From assembly GCA_041635265.1 (NCBI GenBank), contig JBFJJV010000001.1, positions 12,602 to 76,601 of the forward strand: 64,000 nt of DNA, read 5' to 3'. The notes beneath the pieces are model-generated. The model did not search any database, was not told where the DNA came from, and was given only the letters and a program-made list of their open reading frames with translations. Shown here piece by piece: positions 1 through 8,142 of this stretch; positions within the stretch are counted from its first letter, which is position 1, and the number at the start of each line of letters is the position of its first letter. Source of the DNA: Panacagrimonas sp041635265. Its GTDB lineage: Bacteria > Pseudomonadota > Gammaproteobacteria > Nevskiales > Nevskiaceae. Both the position numbers and the translations under genes were made by a program.

Positions 1-325
1 TCAGAGCGCTGACGACCAGCAGCGAATGATAGGTCTGGATAAATCGTTCATTCTTGCCACGAAATTTGAGCAGCATTCGAGCGGCATAGGCGGTGCCGAT
101 GACGATCGCCAGCGAGGCTCCCCCGGCCATAAACGCGGGTAGTGCCTGGGCCAGCACCCAGAAATTGACCAGAACGGTCAGCGGCACCAGCACGCCGGTC
201 AGCGGCGGGTGATAGGGAAAATCCTGCGGGCCACCGCGAAAGAACATCAAATTCAGGGTAGCGTTGAGAACAGACTGAAACATCTTCGTCGTAAAGTCGG
301 TCGAACCGCTATTGTAGAGCCTCAT
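1..325 (-). CDS. Hypothetical membrane protein (5' part, runs off left edge)
   Basis: About 108 residues are visible from an ATG at 325 reading leftwards, with no stop before the edge, so only the N-terminal part is present. The product begins MRLYNSGSTDFTTKMFQSVL. It contains a Pro/His-rich stretch (QDFPYHPPLTG) followed by two hydrophobic segments of transmembrane length, roughly residues 44-62 and 65-80, then a basic region (RMLLKFRGKNE). I do not recognise the family with certainty; a small inner-membrane protein is the safest call. It is divergent from rnd with only 28 bases between the two starts, so the promoters must overlap. An in-frame GTG lies four codons upstream as an alternative start. 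Confidence 0.55.
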   Translation of the reverse strand, partial: MRLYNSGSTDFTTKMFQSVLNATLNLMFFRGGPQDFPYHPPLTGVLVPLTVLVNFWVLAQALPAFMAGGASLAIVIGTAYAARMLLKFRGKNERFIQTYHSLLVVSAL

Positions 326-353
326 TGCCGCCACGCCTCGCAACTTTACTCTC

Positions 354-1448
354 GTGACCCCTATATTTATTGATTCAGCCGAACAGCTGGCTACGCATCT
401 GGCACGCTGGGACAGCGCCGAATTTCTTGCCATCGATACCGAATTTGTTCGGGAACAGACCTATTACCCAATTCTTTGCCTGATTCAGATCAGCGACGGT
501 GGCGATAATGTTTGCATCGATCCCCTCGCCATCAGCAACCTTGAGCCGCTATTTGAGTTCCTGCGGCAAAGCAGCGCCATCAAGGTTTTTCACGCGGCGA
601 GTCAGGACCTGGAGATTTTTGTACGTCTGGCCGGAGCCTGCCCACAGCCTCTGTTCGACACCCAGATCGCGGCGGCGATGCTGGGATACGGTGATCAGCT
701 GGGTTATGCGGGCCTGGTCAGCAAGATGATGGATGTTCAACTCGACAAGAGTCTGTCCCGCACGAATTGGGCGCGGCGACCGCTGAGTGATAAGGAATTG
801 GCCTACGCAGCAGACGATGTGCGCTATCTGGCACAGATTTATCCTCGCCTGCGCGATGAACTGCAGGCGAAGGGCCGTCTGGACTGGCACAGCCAGGACT
901 GCATAAACCTCAGCCTCGCCGAGCGCTACCAGGCTGCGCCCGAATTGGAATGGCGGCGCCTGAAAGGCTTGGCACGCCTCTCCGCCCGGGCGCAGAACGT
1001 CGCCGCCGCCATCGCGGCTTGGCGGGAAACCATGGCAGAACAATGCGACCGTCCGCGCCGCTGGATCATATCCGATGAGGCCCTTTATGCCCTGGCTGAA
1101 CGCCAGCCCGAGCGGATAGAACAGCTGTCCGACCTGCTCGTCCTTCCACCCAAGACCATCGAAAAACACGGAGCCATTCTGATTTCGCTGATTCAGGAAA
1201 CTCAGTCTCAAGACAAACCAGCATTGATCGAAGAAACGCGTGCGGACGAGGCGCGAAAGCAATTATTGAAGCGCACTCTGGACAAAGCCCGCGCCATCGC
1301 AAAGGAATTGAACATTCCACCGTCCCTGCTCGCCCCCCGAGCAGATATCGAGGCGCTGGTCGATAAAGCGGGCGCAGCCGATATCGCCTTACTCAATGGC
1401 TGGCGCCGCCAAGTCGCTGGCAATACTTTGCTCAGCATTCTGCCCTGA
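354..1448 (+). CDS. rnd: Ribonuclease D
   Basis: A 3'-5' exoribonuclease of the DEDDy superfamily that trims the 3' ends of tRNA precursors and other small structured RNAs. Visible active-site residues are D28 and E30 (AIDTEF), D85 (HAASQDLEIF) and the YAADD motif with Y151 and D155. A C-terminal HRDC-type RNA-binding region follows from about residue 205 (the RRLKGLARLS stretch onward). The 364-residue length is close to the E. coli enzyme (about 375). The start is GTG with no clear ribosome binding site. It is convergent with the acyl-CoA synthetase gene, with only 15 bases between stops and no terminator hairpin in that gap. Confidence 0.95.
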   Translation: MTPIFIDSAEQLATHLARWDSAEFLAIDTEFVREQTYYPILCLIQISDGGDNVCIDPLAISNLEPLFEFLRQSSAIKVFHAASQDLEIFVRLAGACPQPLFDTQIAAAMLGYGDQLGYAGLVSKMMDVQLDKSLSRTNWARRPLSDKELAYAADDVRYLAQIYPRLRDELQAKGRLDWHSQDCINLSLAERYQAAPELEWRRLKGLARLSARAQNVAAAIAAWRETMAEQCDRPRRWIISDEALYALAERQPERIEQLSDLLVLPPKTIEKHGAILISLIQETQSQDKPALIEETRADEARKQLLKRTLDKARAIAKELNIPPSLLAPRADIEALVDKAGAADIALLNGWRRQVAGNTLLSILP

Positions 1449-1463
1449 ACAGGCGCGCCGAGA

Positions 1464-3281
1464 TTACAGTCGCAGCTTGCCATTCTGGATTCTCGCAAAC
1501 AGTTCGGCTGTGATGGGCTCATAGCCGATTTCCGCATCGACCAAGGCATATACGGGCTCCATCAGCTTGTCCGGATCAAAACCTTCCTCGCGTACTTCGA
1601 CCTTGCGAAATTTGAAGGTGCCGGTCACTTCCTGCTCCGGCCTCAAGCGAATGAACAAGGGCACGGCGTAGGCAGGTAGATTTGCCTTTAAAAATTCAGC
1701 CAGTCCCTTGCCGTCAAACTCAGCCCCTTTCCACGTCAAAGACGCCATGCCGGCCCGGCCATCGGCATTAGGCACTTCCACTCCGTAAACCACGGCCTGA
1801 TCCACATTCGGGTACCCATTGAGCGCGCCCTCGACTTCAGTCGTGGCCACGTTCTCGCCTTTCCAACGAAAGGTGTCACCAACACGGTCAACAAAGGCAA
1901 TGTGGCGGAAGCCCTGGTCCCGGACCAGATCGCCACTATTGAACCAGCAATCGCCCGATTTAAATACATCGCGAAAAAGCTTCTTCTGGCTCGCTGCGAT
2001 GTCGGTATAACCATCAAACGGCATATTGTCCGTGACCTCGGTGATCAACAAACCAGTGCCGCCCTTTTTTACTTTGCGCATGAATCCATCCGCGTCACGC
2101 AGCGGCAATTCGCTCTCGCGGTCGAAGGCCACGACGGCGAATGGCAGCGGGCAGAAACCCGCCGTCTTGGTTAAACCAAAGCCGTTGACGAAGGCGGCAT
2201 TTGATTCGCTCGCACCATAGAATTCGGCGATGCGATCAATGCCAAATCGTGCCTGAAACTGATCCCAGATTTCTGGCCGCAGTCCGTTGCCGCAGATGAC
2301 GCGAACACGGTGATCCTTGTCACGCGGATCTTCCGGTCGATTCAAGAGGTAGCGGCAAACCTCGCCGATATAGCAAAAACCCGTCGCCTGATAGCGGCGA
2401 ATATCCTCCCAAAAATTCGACGCACTGAACTTGCGGCCCAGAGCCAGGGTACAACCTGCGCCCAGTGCAGCGCCCCAGGAAACGGTCAAGGCGTTGTTGT
2501 GATAAAGCGGCAAAGCGCAGTAGAAAACGTCATCACCCTTAAGCCTGAGGGCCATCTGACCCAGACCGGCCATACCTTTGAGCCAGCGGTAGTGACTCAT
2601 GACCGAAGCTTTGGGCAGCCCGGTGGTTCCCGAAGTAAAAATGTAGAAAGCGGCGCGCTTGGCCGCAATGGCGGCGGTTTCCTCCAGAGAATGCGACGGC
2701 GCGTTATGCAGTTCGGTTCGCAAATTGACATAGGAAAACGGTGCGCCACCAGTGCCGTCCCACAGAAATTGCATGCCGCTCCCGAGCTTGCCCTTGGGGG
2801 TGTAGTGGGTCGTCTCGAGTGCACCCAGACATTCATTTCCGACAATCACGTGGCGAGCTGCGGTGAGCTTGATGCTGTGAGCAAGCACATCGCCGCTTTG
2901 ATTGTGATTGAGCATGCCGGCAATAGCGCCTAGCTTGACCACGCCGGCGACGTAAGCGAGTGTCTCCGGGCGGTTCTCCATCAGGATGGCGACGGAGTCA
3001 CCCGATACCACGCCAGCGGCGCGCAAGACGTGGGCGACGCGATTGGCCCAGCTGTTGAATTCCGCATAGGTCCAGCGGCGGTCTTCGAAAACCAGCGCAG
3101 TCCGACGCGGATGTTTGCGCGTTAATCGATCCAGTCTCAGACCAATCGAGTCCAGACTGTCTGGCGACAATCGTGCCAGTGCAATCAGACCACGATTCGC
3201 GCTGACCATCCCCGGCAGCGTCTTTATCAGGCCTTTTGCCAGATCGGTGAAGCGGATGGTTTCGCCTGCAGCTTCGGTCAT
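1464..3281 (-). CDS. Long-chain acyl-CoA synthetase (FATP/very-long-chain type)
   Basis: An adenylate-forming enzyme expected to activate long-chain fatty acids to acyl-CoA with ATP and CoA. The AMP-binding P-loop signature is visible as YIFTSGTTGLPKASVMSH near residue 215. The central FYGASESN motif and the later GDLVRDQGFRHIAFVDRVGDTFRWKGENV-like hinge region (read as separate conserved blocks) are also present. The 605-residue length and the N-terminal block (TRLTRKHPRRTALVFEDRRW) fit the fatty-acid-transport-protein-like acyl-CoA synthetases rather than classical E. coli FadD. It lies 72-355 bases downstream of the alpha/beta hydrolase gene on the same strand, so a lipolysis-then-activation operon is plausible. 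The start ATG has no strong Shine-Dalgarno sequence. The exact chain length is not deducible. Confidence 0.88.
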   Translation of the reverse strand: MTEAAGETIRFTDLAKGLIKTLPGMVSANRGLIALARLSPDSLDSIGLRLDRLTRKHPRRTALVFEDRRWTYAEFNSWANRVAHVLRAAGVVSGDSVAILMENRPETLAYVAGVVKLGAIAGMLNHNQSGDVLAHSIKLTAARHVIVGNECLGALETTHYTPKGKLGSGMQFLWDGTGGAPFSYVNLRTELHNAPSHSLEETAAIAAKRAAFYIFTSGTTGLPKASVMSHYRWLKGMAGLGQMALRLKGDDVFYCALPLYHNNALTVSWGAALGAGCTLALGRKFSASNFWEDIRRYQATGFCYIGEVCRYLLNRPEDPRDKDHRVRVICGNGLRPEIWDQFQARFGIDRIAEFYGASESNAAFVNGFGLTKTAGFCPLPFAVVAFDRESELPLRDADGFMRKVKKGGTGLLITEVTDNMPFDGYTDIAASQKKLFRDVFKSGDCWFNSGDLVRDQGFRHIAFVDRVGDTFRWKGENVATTEVEGALNGYPNVDQAVVYGVEVPNADGRAGMASLTWKGAEFDGKGLAEFLKANLPAYAVPLFIRLRPEQEVTGTFKFRKVEVREEGFDPDKLMEPVYALVDAEIGYEPITAELFARIQNGKLRL

Positions 3282-3353
3282 AACGTTAGTGAATTAAGTC
3301 CCTGCGAGATAAGAGTTTCCTCAGTGTGGTCTCAAACATGCCCTGCGCCCCGA

Positions 3354-4637
3354 TCAGGTCGTCACTGTATCCGCATTAAACGATGGTTCGCTCGCTAGGC
3401 TCAACCAATCAGAAATTCGAGCATAGACGTCTGGATGGTTAAGCAATTGCATGTGGTGCAGCGCACTGCGCAAAACCGTGTCCGCCCCCGCCACGTCCGA
3501 GGCAAGGCTACTGGGCACGCGCACCAATCCGTCTCCAAGCAAGCGTGCAAGCAGATGCTGGGGGTCAGATGCAAGGCAAGTGCCCAAAAAGCGGTAGTGC
3601 ACACCCGGTAGCGGCGCGTACTGCAGTCGGTCGTCCGTCCACAGTTCATCAGGATCGCGCTGCTTCCATTCACGATCCCGCGTATAACCCCAGCGCAAAT
3701 CCTTGATGCCCAGACTGCGTGCGTCGAGCAGTCGCGCCAGCGGCGCTAGCAACGGCAGTCGATGCATCCCCTGACTCGCCAGATGGACAAACTGCTCCAG
3801 AGGCGCACCCAGATGAGGCGTCCCCAGGCAGATGATCTGACGCAAAACAGACAACCAGTTCGCACCCCGTGATGCAGCAATCTCAGCAGCCGAGCGCGCC
3901 AGTAAGCCGCCCATGCTGTGTCCAATCAAAACGATCTCTTCTGCCTGCATCGGCCAGTTCTGATAAAGGGCAGTGAGCGTTCGCGAACAGTGGCGCCCGT
4001 TGAGGGAAACGTGCAGTCCGCTGTTATATCGAATGAACACTGGCGTGTAGCCAAGGTCACGCGCCAGCCGTACGCCGTAGCCATCAGTGTCGGCATTGGC
4101 CGGATCACGGAACAGCTTCCAGACGGTTTCGCTTCCACATAGGCCATGCAGAAAAACCGCAATACGCGGCGTCGCCTGCGGAAATGCATCAGCCAGTCCA
4201 TCGCGAGTAAGACGTAGCCGCTGTCCATGCTGGTAGACACCGTAACGCACCCTGAGCGGATTTCTTCGTCGCGCCATGCGATCGCCAACGAAACCACTGA
4301 GAATAGAACTTGCAAGGTCCAGCCGCGGACGCGTTGAGGTGGCGCTGCTCCGCGTCAAGGCAGATTCTGGGCGCAACTCAAGGGATTCGATTGCCTCGAG
4401 TCGGCGCAGTGTCGTCCCGCCGACAGAAAATAGGCCGCGCGCGCCCCGGCGCAGGAGTTTGTAGACGCTGTCCGTGATGCCATCGTGAACAAGCCGCACC
4501 GGCGTGCAGCCCAGATTGAGGCCCGGAATCGCGCCGAGGAGGTTGAAGGGAATATCTGAGATAGCGCGATGAAATTCATGCACTCGCGCACTCAAGTGAT
4601 CGACGAGGTCGGCGGCCAGCATGACCGACCCGCGCAT
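3354..4637 (-). CDS. Alpha/beta-fold hydrolase, lipase/PGAP1-like
   Basis: A probable serine esterase or lipase. The nucleophile elbow GHSMGG is obvious (IVLIGHSMGGLLARSA), preceded by an oxyanion-type VFLHGLCGSE block. Later candidate acid and histidine residues lie in the GDGLVRVPSSLA and LHHMQLLNHP regions. No signal peptide is evident. I chose the ATG at 4637 because an AGGGCGGGAA purine run sits just upstream. The third codon positions are also GC-rich from that codon on, whereas they are AT-rich between the upstream TTG/ATG candidates (4697, 4679) and 4637. This gives 427 residues. It precedes the acyl-CoA synthetase gene on the same strand, which hints at a role in acyl-ester hydrolysis. 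The substrate is unknown. Confidence 0.75.
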   Translation of the reverse strand: MRGSVMLAADLVDHLSARVHEFHRAISDIPFNLLGAIPGLNLGCTPVRLVHDGITDSVYKLLRRGARGLFSVGGTTLRRLEAIESLELRPESALTRSSATSTRPRLDLASSILSGFVGDRMARRRNPLRVRYGVYQHGQRLRLTRDGLADAFPQATPRIAVFLHGLCGSETVWKLFRDPANADTDGYGVRLARDLGYTPVFIRYNSGLHVSLNGRHCSRTLTALYQNWPMQAEEIVLIGHSMGGLLARSAAEIAASRGANWLSVLRQIICLGTPHLGAPLEQFVHLASQGMHRLPLLAPLARLLDARSLGIKDLRWGYTRDREWKQRDPDELWTDDRLQYAPLPGVHYRFLGTCLASDPQHLLARLLGDGLVRVPSSLASDVAGADTVLRSALHHMQLLNHPDVYARISDWLSLASEPSFNADTVTT

Positions 4638-4769
4638 TTCCCGCCCTGAAATTGATGCCTGTTGAGCGCCCGGTTCCATATTCGGATGCTGGGCCAAAGG
4701 GCTAACTCAGGCCAGTGCTGAAGAGACACTGGGGTGGTGCCGAGCGGCCTTAATCTCCCTCAAATAACC

Positions 4770-7700
4770 TCAGGCCGCCCGCGTGCGTGGTCTGTTGAGT
4801 TCTCTGGACAGCGAATCGGCATCGACGGGATCACCAAAGGCACTGCCGGTACCCAGCCGCACGCCCTGCTCAACCAGCCATTGCTGGGCGGACTCATCGG
4901 GAATACCCTGAGCCAGAGTCGGAATGTCCAGCCCCTTGGCCGCGAGTATGGCCAGTCGCAGCAACTCGGTGGTCTGCTTGTCATGGATAGCCTGCGCCAC
5001 TTCCTGAGGCTGCAGGAGGATCAGGTCGAGTGTTTTGCCGTCAGCCGCATCCAGTGCCTTGAAGATTTCCTTGGCACCATCACGCAGCGCGATGCGTACC
5101 CCACGATCACGCAAACGCCTCAGGCGGGCTGCCGATGCCTGCCTAACTTCATCGAAACCGCCGCCTTCGACGGCAAATACCAGCCTGCGTGGCGGCACTT
5201 TGTGCCGATCCATCAATTCGAAGACCTGCTCATAAAACTCTGGATCCCGAAACTGCCAGCCTGAGACATTGATCACCACCGGTACCGGTGGCAGGTCAAG
5301 GTCGGATTCGCTCGGCGGAGGCAGCACGGTGCAAGCCCGATAAATCATCCATAATTCGAGGTCTGCCACCAGTCCGGCCCGGCCTGCAGAGCGCTGCAAC
5401 TCACTGGCCCCGATCCGGCCATGGCGCAGGTGTTGCCAGCAGAAGTCGAGCAAGATGGCACTGACACGCCCCGCTGCCGGACCCGGTGTCAGCTCAACGG
5501 CCATTTCCGCAGAGACGTCCAGTTGCTGCAGGGCGATCGCGGCGCCCAGGCCGCGCTCCAGTTCCAATTGACGTCGCTTGTCTGGCGACATTTCTATGCT
5601 GTACAGGTGGTAACGGCCTGAGCCCGCCTGCTTGGCCTGAGACCTGGCAGCATCGGCATGACGCAAAAGCCCCTCTGCGTCGGAATCATCGAGCGGAAAC
5701 AGAGACAGACCCACACTGGGCGTGATCTGGAGCTTGTGAATGTCTATTTCAAAACGTAGCGCAAAGGCTTCAAGAATCTTTCTGGCCAGGGCCTCACCAT
5801 CTTCCACGCTGCGAAGTCCTTGAGCGACGATGGCAAACTGGTCGGGGCCGATCCGCGCGACGGTATCGGTATCACGCAACAGCGCATCCAGCCTCGCGGC
5901 CGCGATCTTGAGCACCTCATCGCCGATTTCCCGACCGTGGTTTTCATTGATGTGCTTGAAGCGGTCAATGTCCACACAATAAATACCCAACAACCTGCTG
6001 CTGCGACTGGCCGTAATCACCGCCTGCCCCATTCGGTCCAGCAGCGTTGCCCGATTGGGCAAGCCGGTGAGCAGGTCATGGTGGGCCAAATGCCGCAAGC
6101 TATCTTCCTGGGATTGCCGCTCGGTGATGTCGGCCGCAATCGCCAGAAACATTGGCGGCTCCTCTTCGCCGGAAAAACTGAGGCGCACTTCCACCGGATA
6201 CTCGCTGCCATCTTCCCTGACATGACGGCAGCGATAGCTGACGTGTTCGATCTCGCCGCTGCGCAGGCGATCCAGATAGCTGTGAAACTGGTCCTCGTCG
6301 AGTTCGCGGCTGATGGTCAGCGGCGTCAATCGATTGATCTTCTCGCTCTCCAGCCCAAGATTACGTCGCGCGCCACGATTGGCTTCGACGAAAAACAAAG
6401 ATGCTGCATCAAAGATATAGACCTCGTCGGCCGCTGAATCCAGCAAGCGGCCCAATCGTTGCGAGAGATTGTCACTGCGCTGGCGTTCGGTGATGTCGCG
6501 CGTAATCACGACCAGTCCTTCGGTGCCGTCCACACTCATGGGCTGCACCACCAGCTCCAGAGGAAACGTCGTTGCATCCTTGCGCCAGCCGGCAACTTTG
6601 GGCAAGCGACTCTGGTAGCGACCGCCGATGTAATCCTGCAGCCGCGCTTTCGGCTCGTTGAGGAATGGCACGGGCATCATCTTGGTGACGTTCAGGCCGG
6701 TCAGTTGTTCGCGCGGATAGCCAAACATGCGCGCTGCGCGCACGTTGGCAAAACGAATGACACCTGAGGTATCAGTAGTAAACACGCCTTCGACCAGGTG
6801 ATCAATCACGCCAATGGACAGTCGCGCCTGCCGCCGCAGATGGTCGATCAGGTTCAGCCGTTCATCGATCACGTGGAAGACCATTGCCGCGCCATTGGCC
6901 TGCTTCTCGCTGCCATCCCGAAGCAGTGCGGCCATGACCTCCACCGCGTGCACGCTGGCATCCCGCGAGCGCACCCATAGTTCGGCAGGCTCGTACTCAT
7001 GTCCGCTGCGCAAGCAGGTCTCGGCAGGCGTCACCAGAGGGGATTGCTGCTCGTCCAGAGGGTGAAAAACCGAATACACCAGCCGCCCTTTGGCATCCTC
7101 GGCCGACCAGCCGGTGATTCTGGCGGCAGTCTGATTCATGAAACGAATACGGGCATCCCGATCGACCACGATCAGCGCCCGCTTCAGCGTGTCCAGAGCA
7201 TGAATGCCATGGTCACTGAGCGCGGTTGCGATCTCCTCGGCCTCGATATCTGCGCTTCTGCGCTTTCGGGGTGGCATTTCCTGCTGACTTCGACTCAGGA
7301 TCGCCGGATCAGGTTCGCGCGGCTTGCGTGTCAGCATGTAAGCCATCACGCCCAGTGCCAGAAAGCCGACGAGCAGTCCGATCCATGCCAGCAAGCGCAG
7401 TTCCTCCAGTGCGCGTTCTCTGACGTCGCGTGCATAGGCTGGCGCCAAGGCAAAATCCACCTCGCCGACCGTCTGGCCATTTTGCTGCAGCGAAAAACGA
7501 CCGCGATCGCTGGTGATTTCATACAACCAGCTACGCAGACGCTGCTTTGCCAGCGTGCTGATCAGTGGAATTGCCAGGGATTCAAAACGCCCGTCCACGG
7601 CCAGAATGTTGCCACCTGAATCAGAAACCGCGAGATAAGTCAGGCCAAGACCCGAATTTCGAACCAGATCGCGAACCCGATCACGCAATAGATTGCCGCC

Positions 7701-7892
7701 ACCGAGCGCCACCAAGGGGGCGAGTTCGACACTGGCATTGTGCAGCGCATGACCGCGATTCAATTCGTGCTGGAGATCGCCGCCCTTGAACATGGCCCGT
7801 GCCGAGATCACGGCCAGAATCAGCGCAGCCAGCAACCCCGCGATAGCGACGAGTGATTTTGGTTTGATTTTCTTCGGCAATTCCAGCTGCAC
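4770..7892 (-). CDS. Membrane PAS-PAS-PAS-GGDEF-EAL protein with degenerate catalytic motifs
   Basis: A 1040-residue predicted inner-membrane signalling protein. Order: TM1 about residues 13-35, a periplasmic sensor of about 130 residues, TM2 about 167-188, three PAS-type domains between about 235 and 610, then GGDEF-like and EAL-like domains. The GGDEF signature reads GPDQF (in ARIGPDQFAIV) and so lacks the second glycine and the glutamate. An RxxD inhibitory-site motif (RDTD) is kept exactly five residues upstream. In the EAL domain the EALLRW block is replaced by AILLDFCW and the DDFG block by RDGAKE, although NVSGWQF is kept. I infer that it neither makes nor cleaves c-di-GMP and may instead bind it. 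The start is GTG at 7892, preceded by GGAG at good spacing; an upstream extension to 8234 would overlap tadG. It is divergent from tadG. Confidence 0.85.
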   Translation of the reverse strand: MQLELPKKIKPKSLVAIAGLLAALILAVISARAMFKGGDLQHELNRGHALHNASVELAPLVALGGGNLLRDRVRDLVRNSGLGLTYLAVSDSGGNILAVDGRFESLAIPLISTLAKQRLRSWLYEITSDRGRFSLQQNGQTVGEVDFALAPAYARDVRERALEELRLLAWIGLLVGFLALGVMAYMLTRKPREPDPAILSRSQQEMPPRKRRSADIEAEEIATALSDHGIHALDTLKRALIVVDRDARIRFMNQTAARITGWSAEDAKGRLVYSVFHPLDEQQSPLVTPAETCLRSGHEYEPAELWVRSRDASVHAVEVMAALLRDGSEKQANGAAMVFHVIDERLNLIDHLRRQARLSIGVIDHLVEGVFTTDTSGVIRFANVRAARMFGYPREQLTGLNVTKMMPVPFLNEPKARLQDYIGGRYQSRLPKVAGWRKDATTFPLELVVQPMSVDGTEGLVVITRDITERQRSDNLSQRLGRLLDSAADEVYIFDAASLFFVEANRGARRNLGLESEKINRLTPLTISRELDEDQFHSYLDRLRSGEIEHVSYRCRHVREDGSEYPVEVRLSFSGEEEPPMFLAIAADITERQSQEDSLRHLAHHDLLTGLPNRATLLDRMGQAVITASRSSRLLGIYCVDIDRFKHINENHGREIGDEVLKIAAARLDALLRDTDTVARIGPDQFAIVAQGLRSVEDGEALARKILEAFALRFEIDIHKLQITPSVGLSLFPLDDSDAEGLLRHADAARSQAKQAGSGRYHLYSIEMSPDKRRQLELERGLGAAIALQQLDVSAEMAVELTPGPAAGRVSAILLDFCWQHLRHGRIGASELQRSAGRAGLVADLELWMIYRACTVLPPPSESDLDLPPVPVVINVSGWQFRDPEFYEQVFELMDRHKVPPRRLVFAVEGGGFDEVRQASAARLRRLRDRGVRIALRDGAKEIFKALDAADGKTLDLILLQPQEVAQAIHDKQTTELLRLAILAAKGLDIPTLAQGIPDESAQQWLVEQGVRLGTGSAFGDPVDADSLSRELNRPRTRAA

Positions 7893-8142
7893 TAATCTGT
7901 GCTCCGGACACGTCGGAAATGACGCGAATACGATGATTTTAGGGAGAGTAATAGCTTCTGTCGCCCCTTTTATGGGCATCGGGGCCCAAAATCGGGTAAA
8001 TCGTCGAGCTAGTCGAATTCCCAACTTAAAAAATAAGCTGATCGTTCGTTCGGTTATCGTGTGCCTTAGCGCGTCCGTCGGAAGTTGCACACCTTGAGCG
8101 GACTCAAGCCCACAATAGGCCTGCAAATAGCCGGAGCGGCAG

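Noticed and set aside
549..1262. Long open frame on the minus strand opposite rnd
   Set aside because: It is the antisense of RNase D, has no recognisable family features and is explained by the GC-rich codon pattern of the sense gene.
2310..2933. Open frame on the plus strand opposite the acyl-CoA synthetase
   Set aside because: It has no domain motif and lies wholly inside a confidently identified gene.
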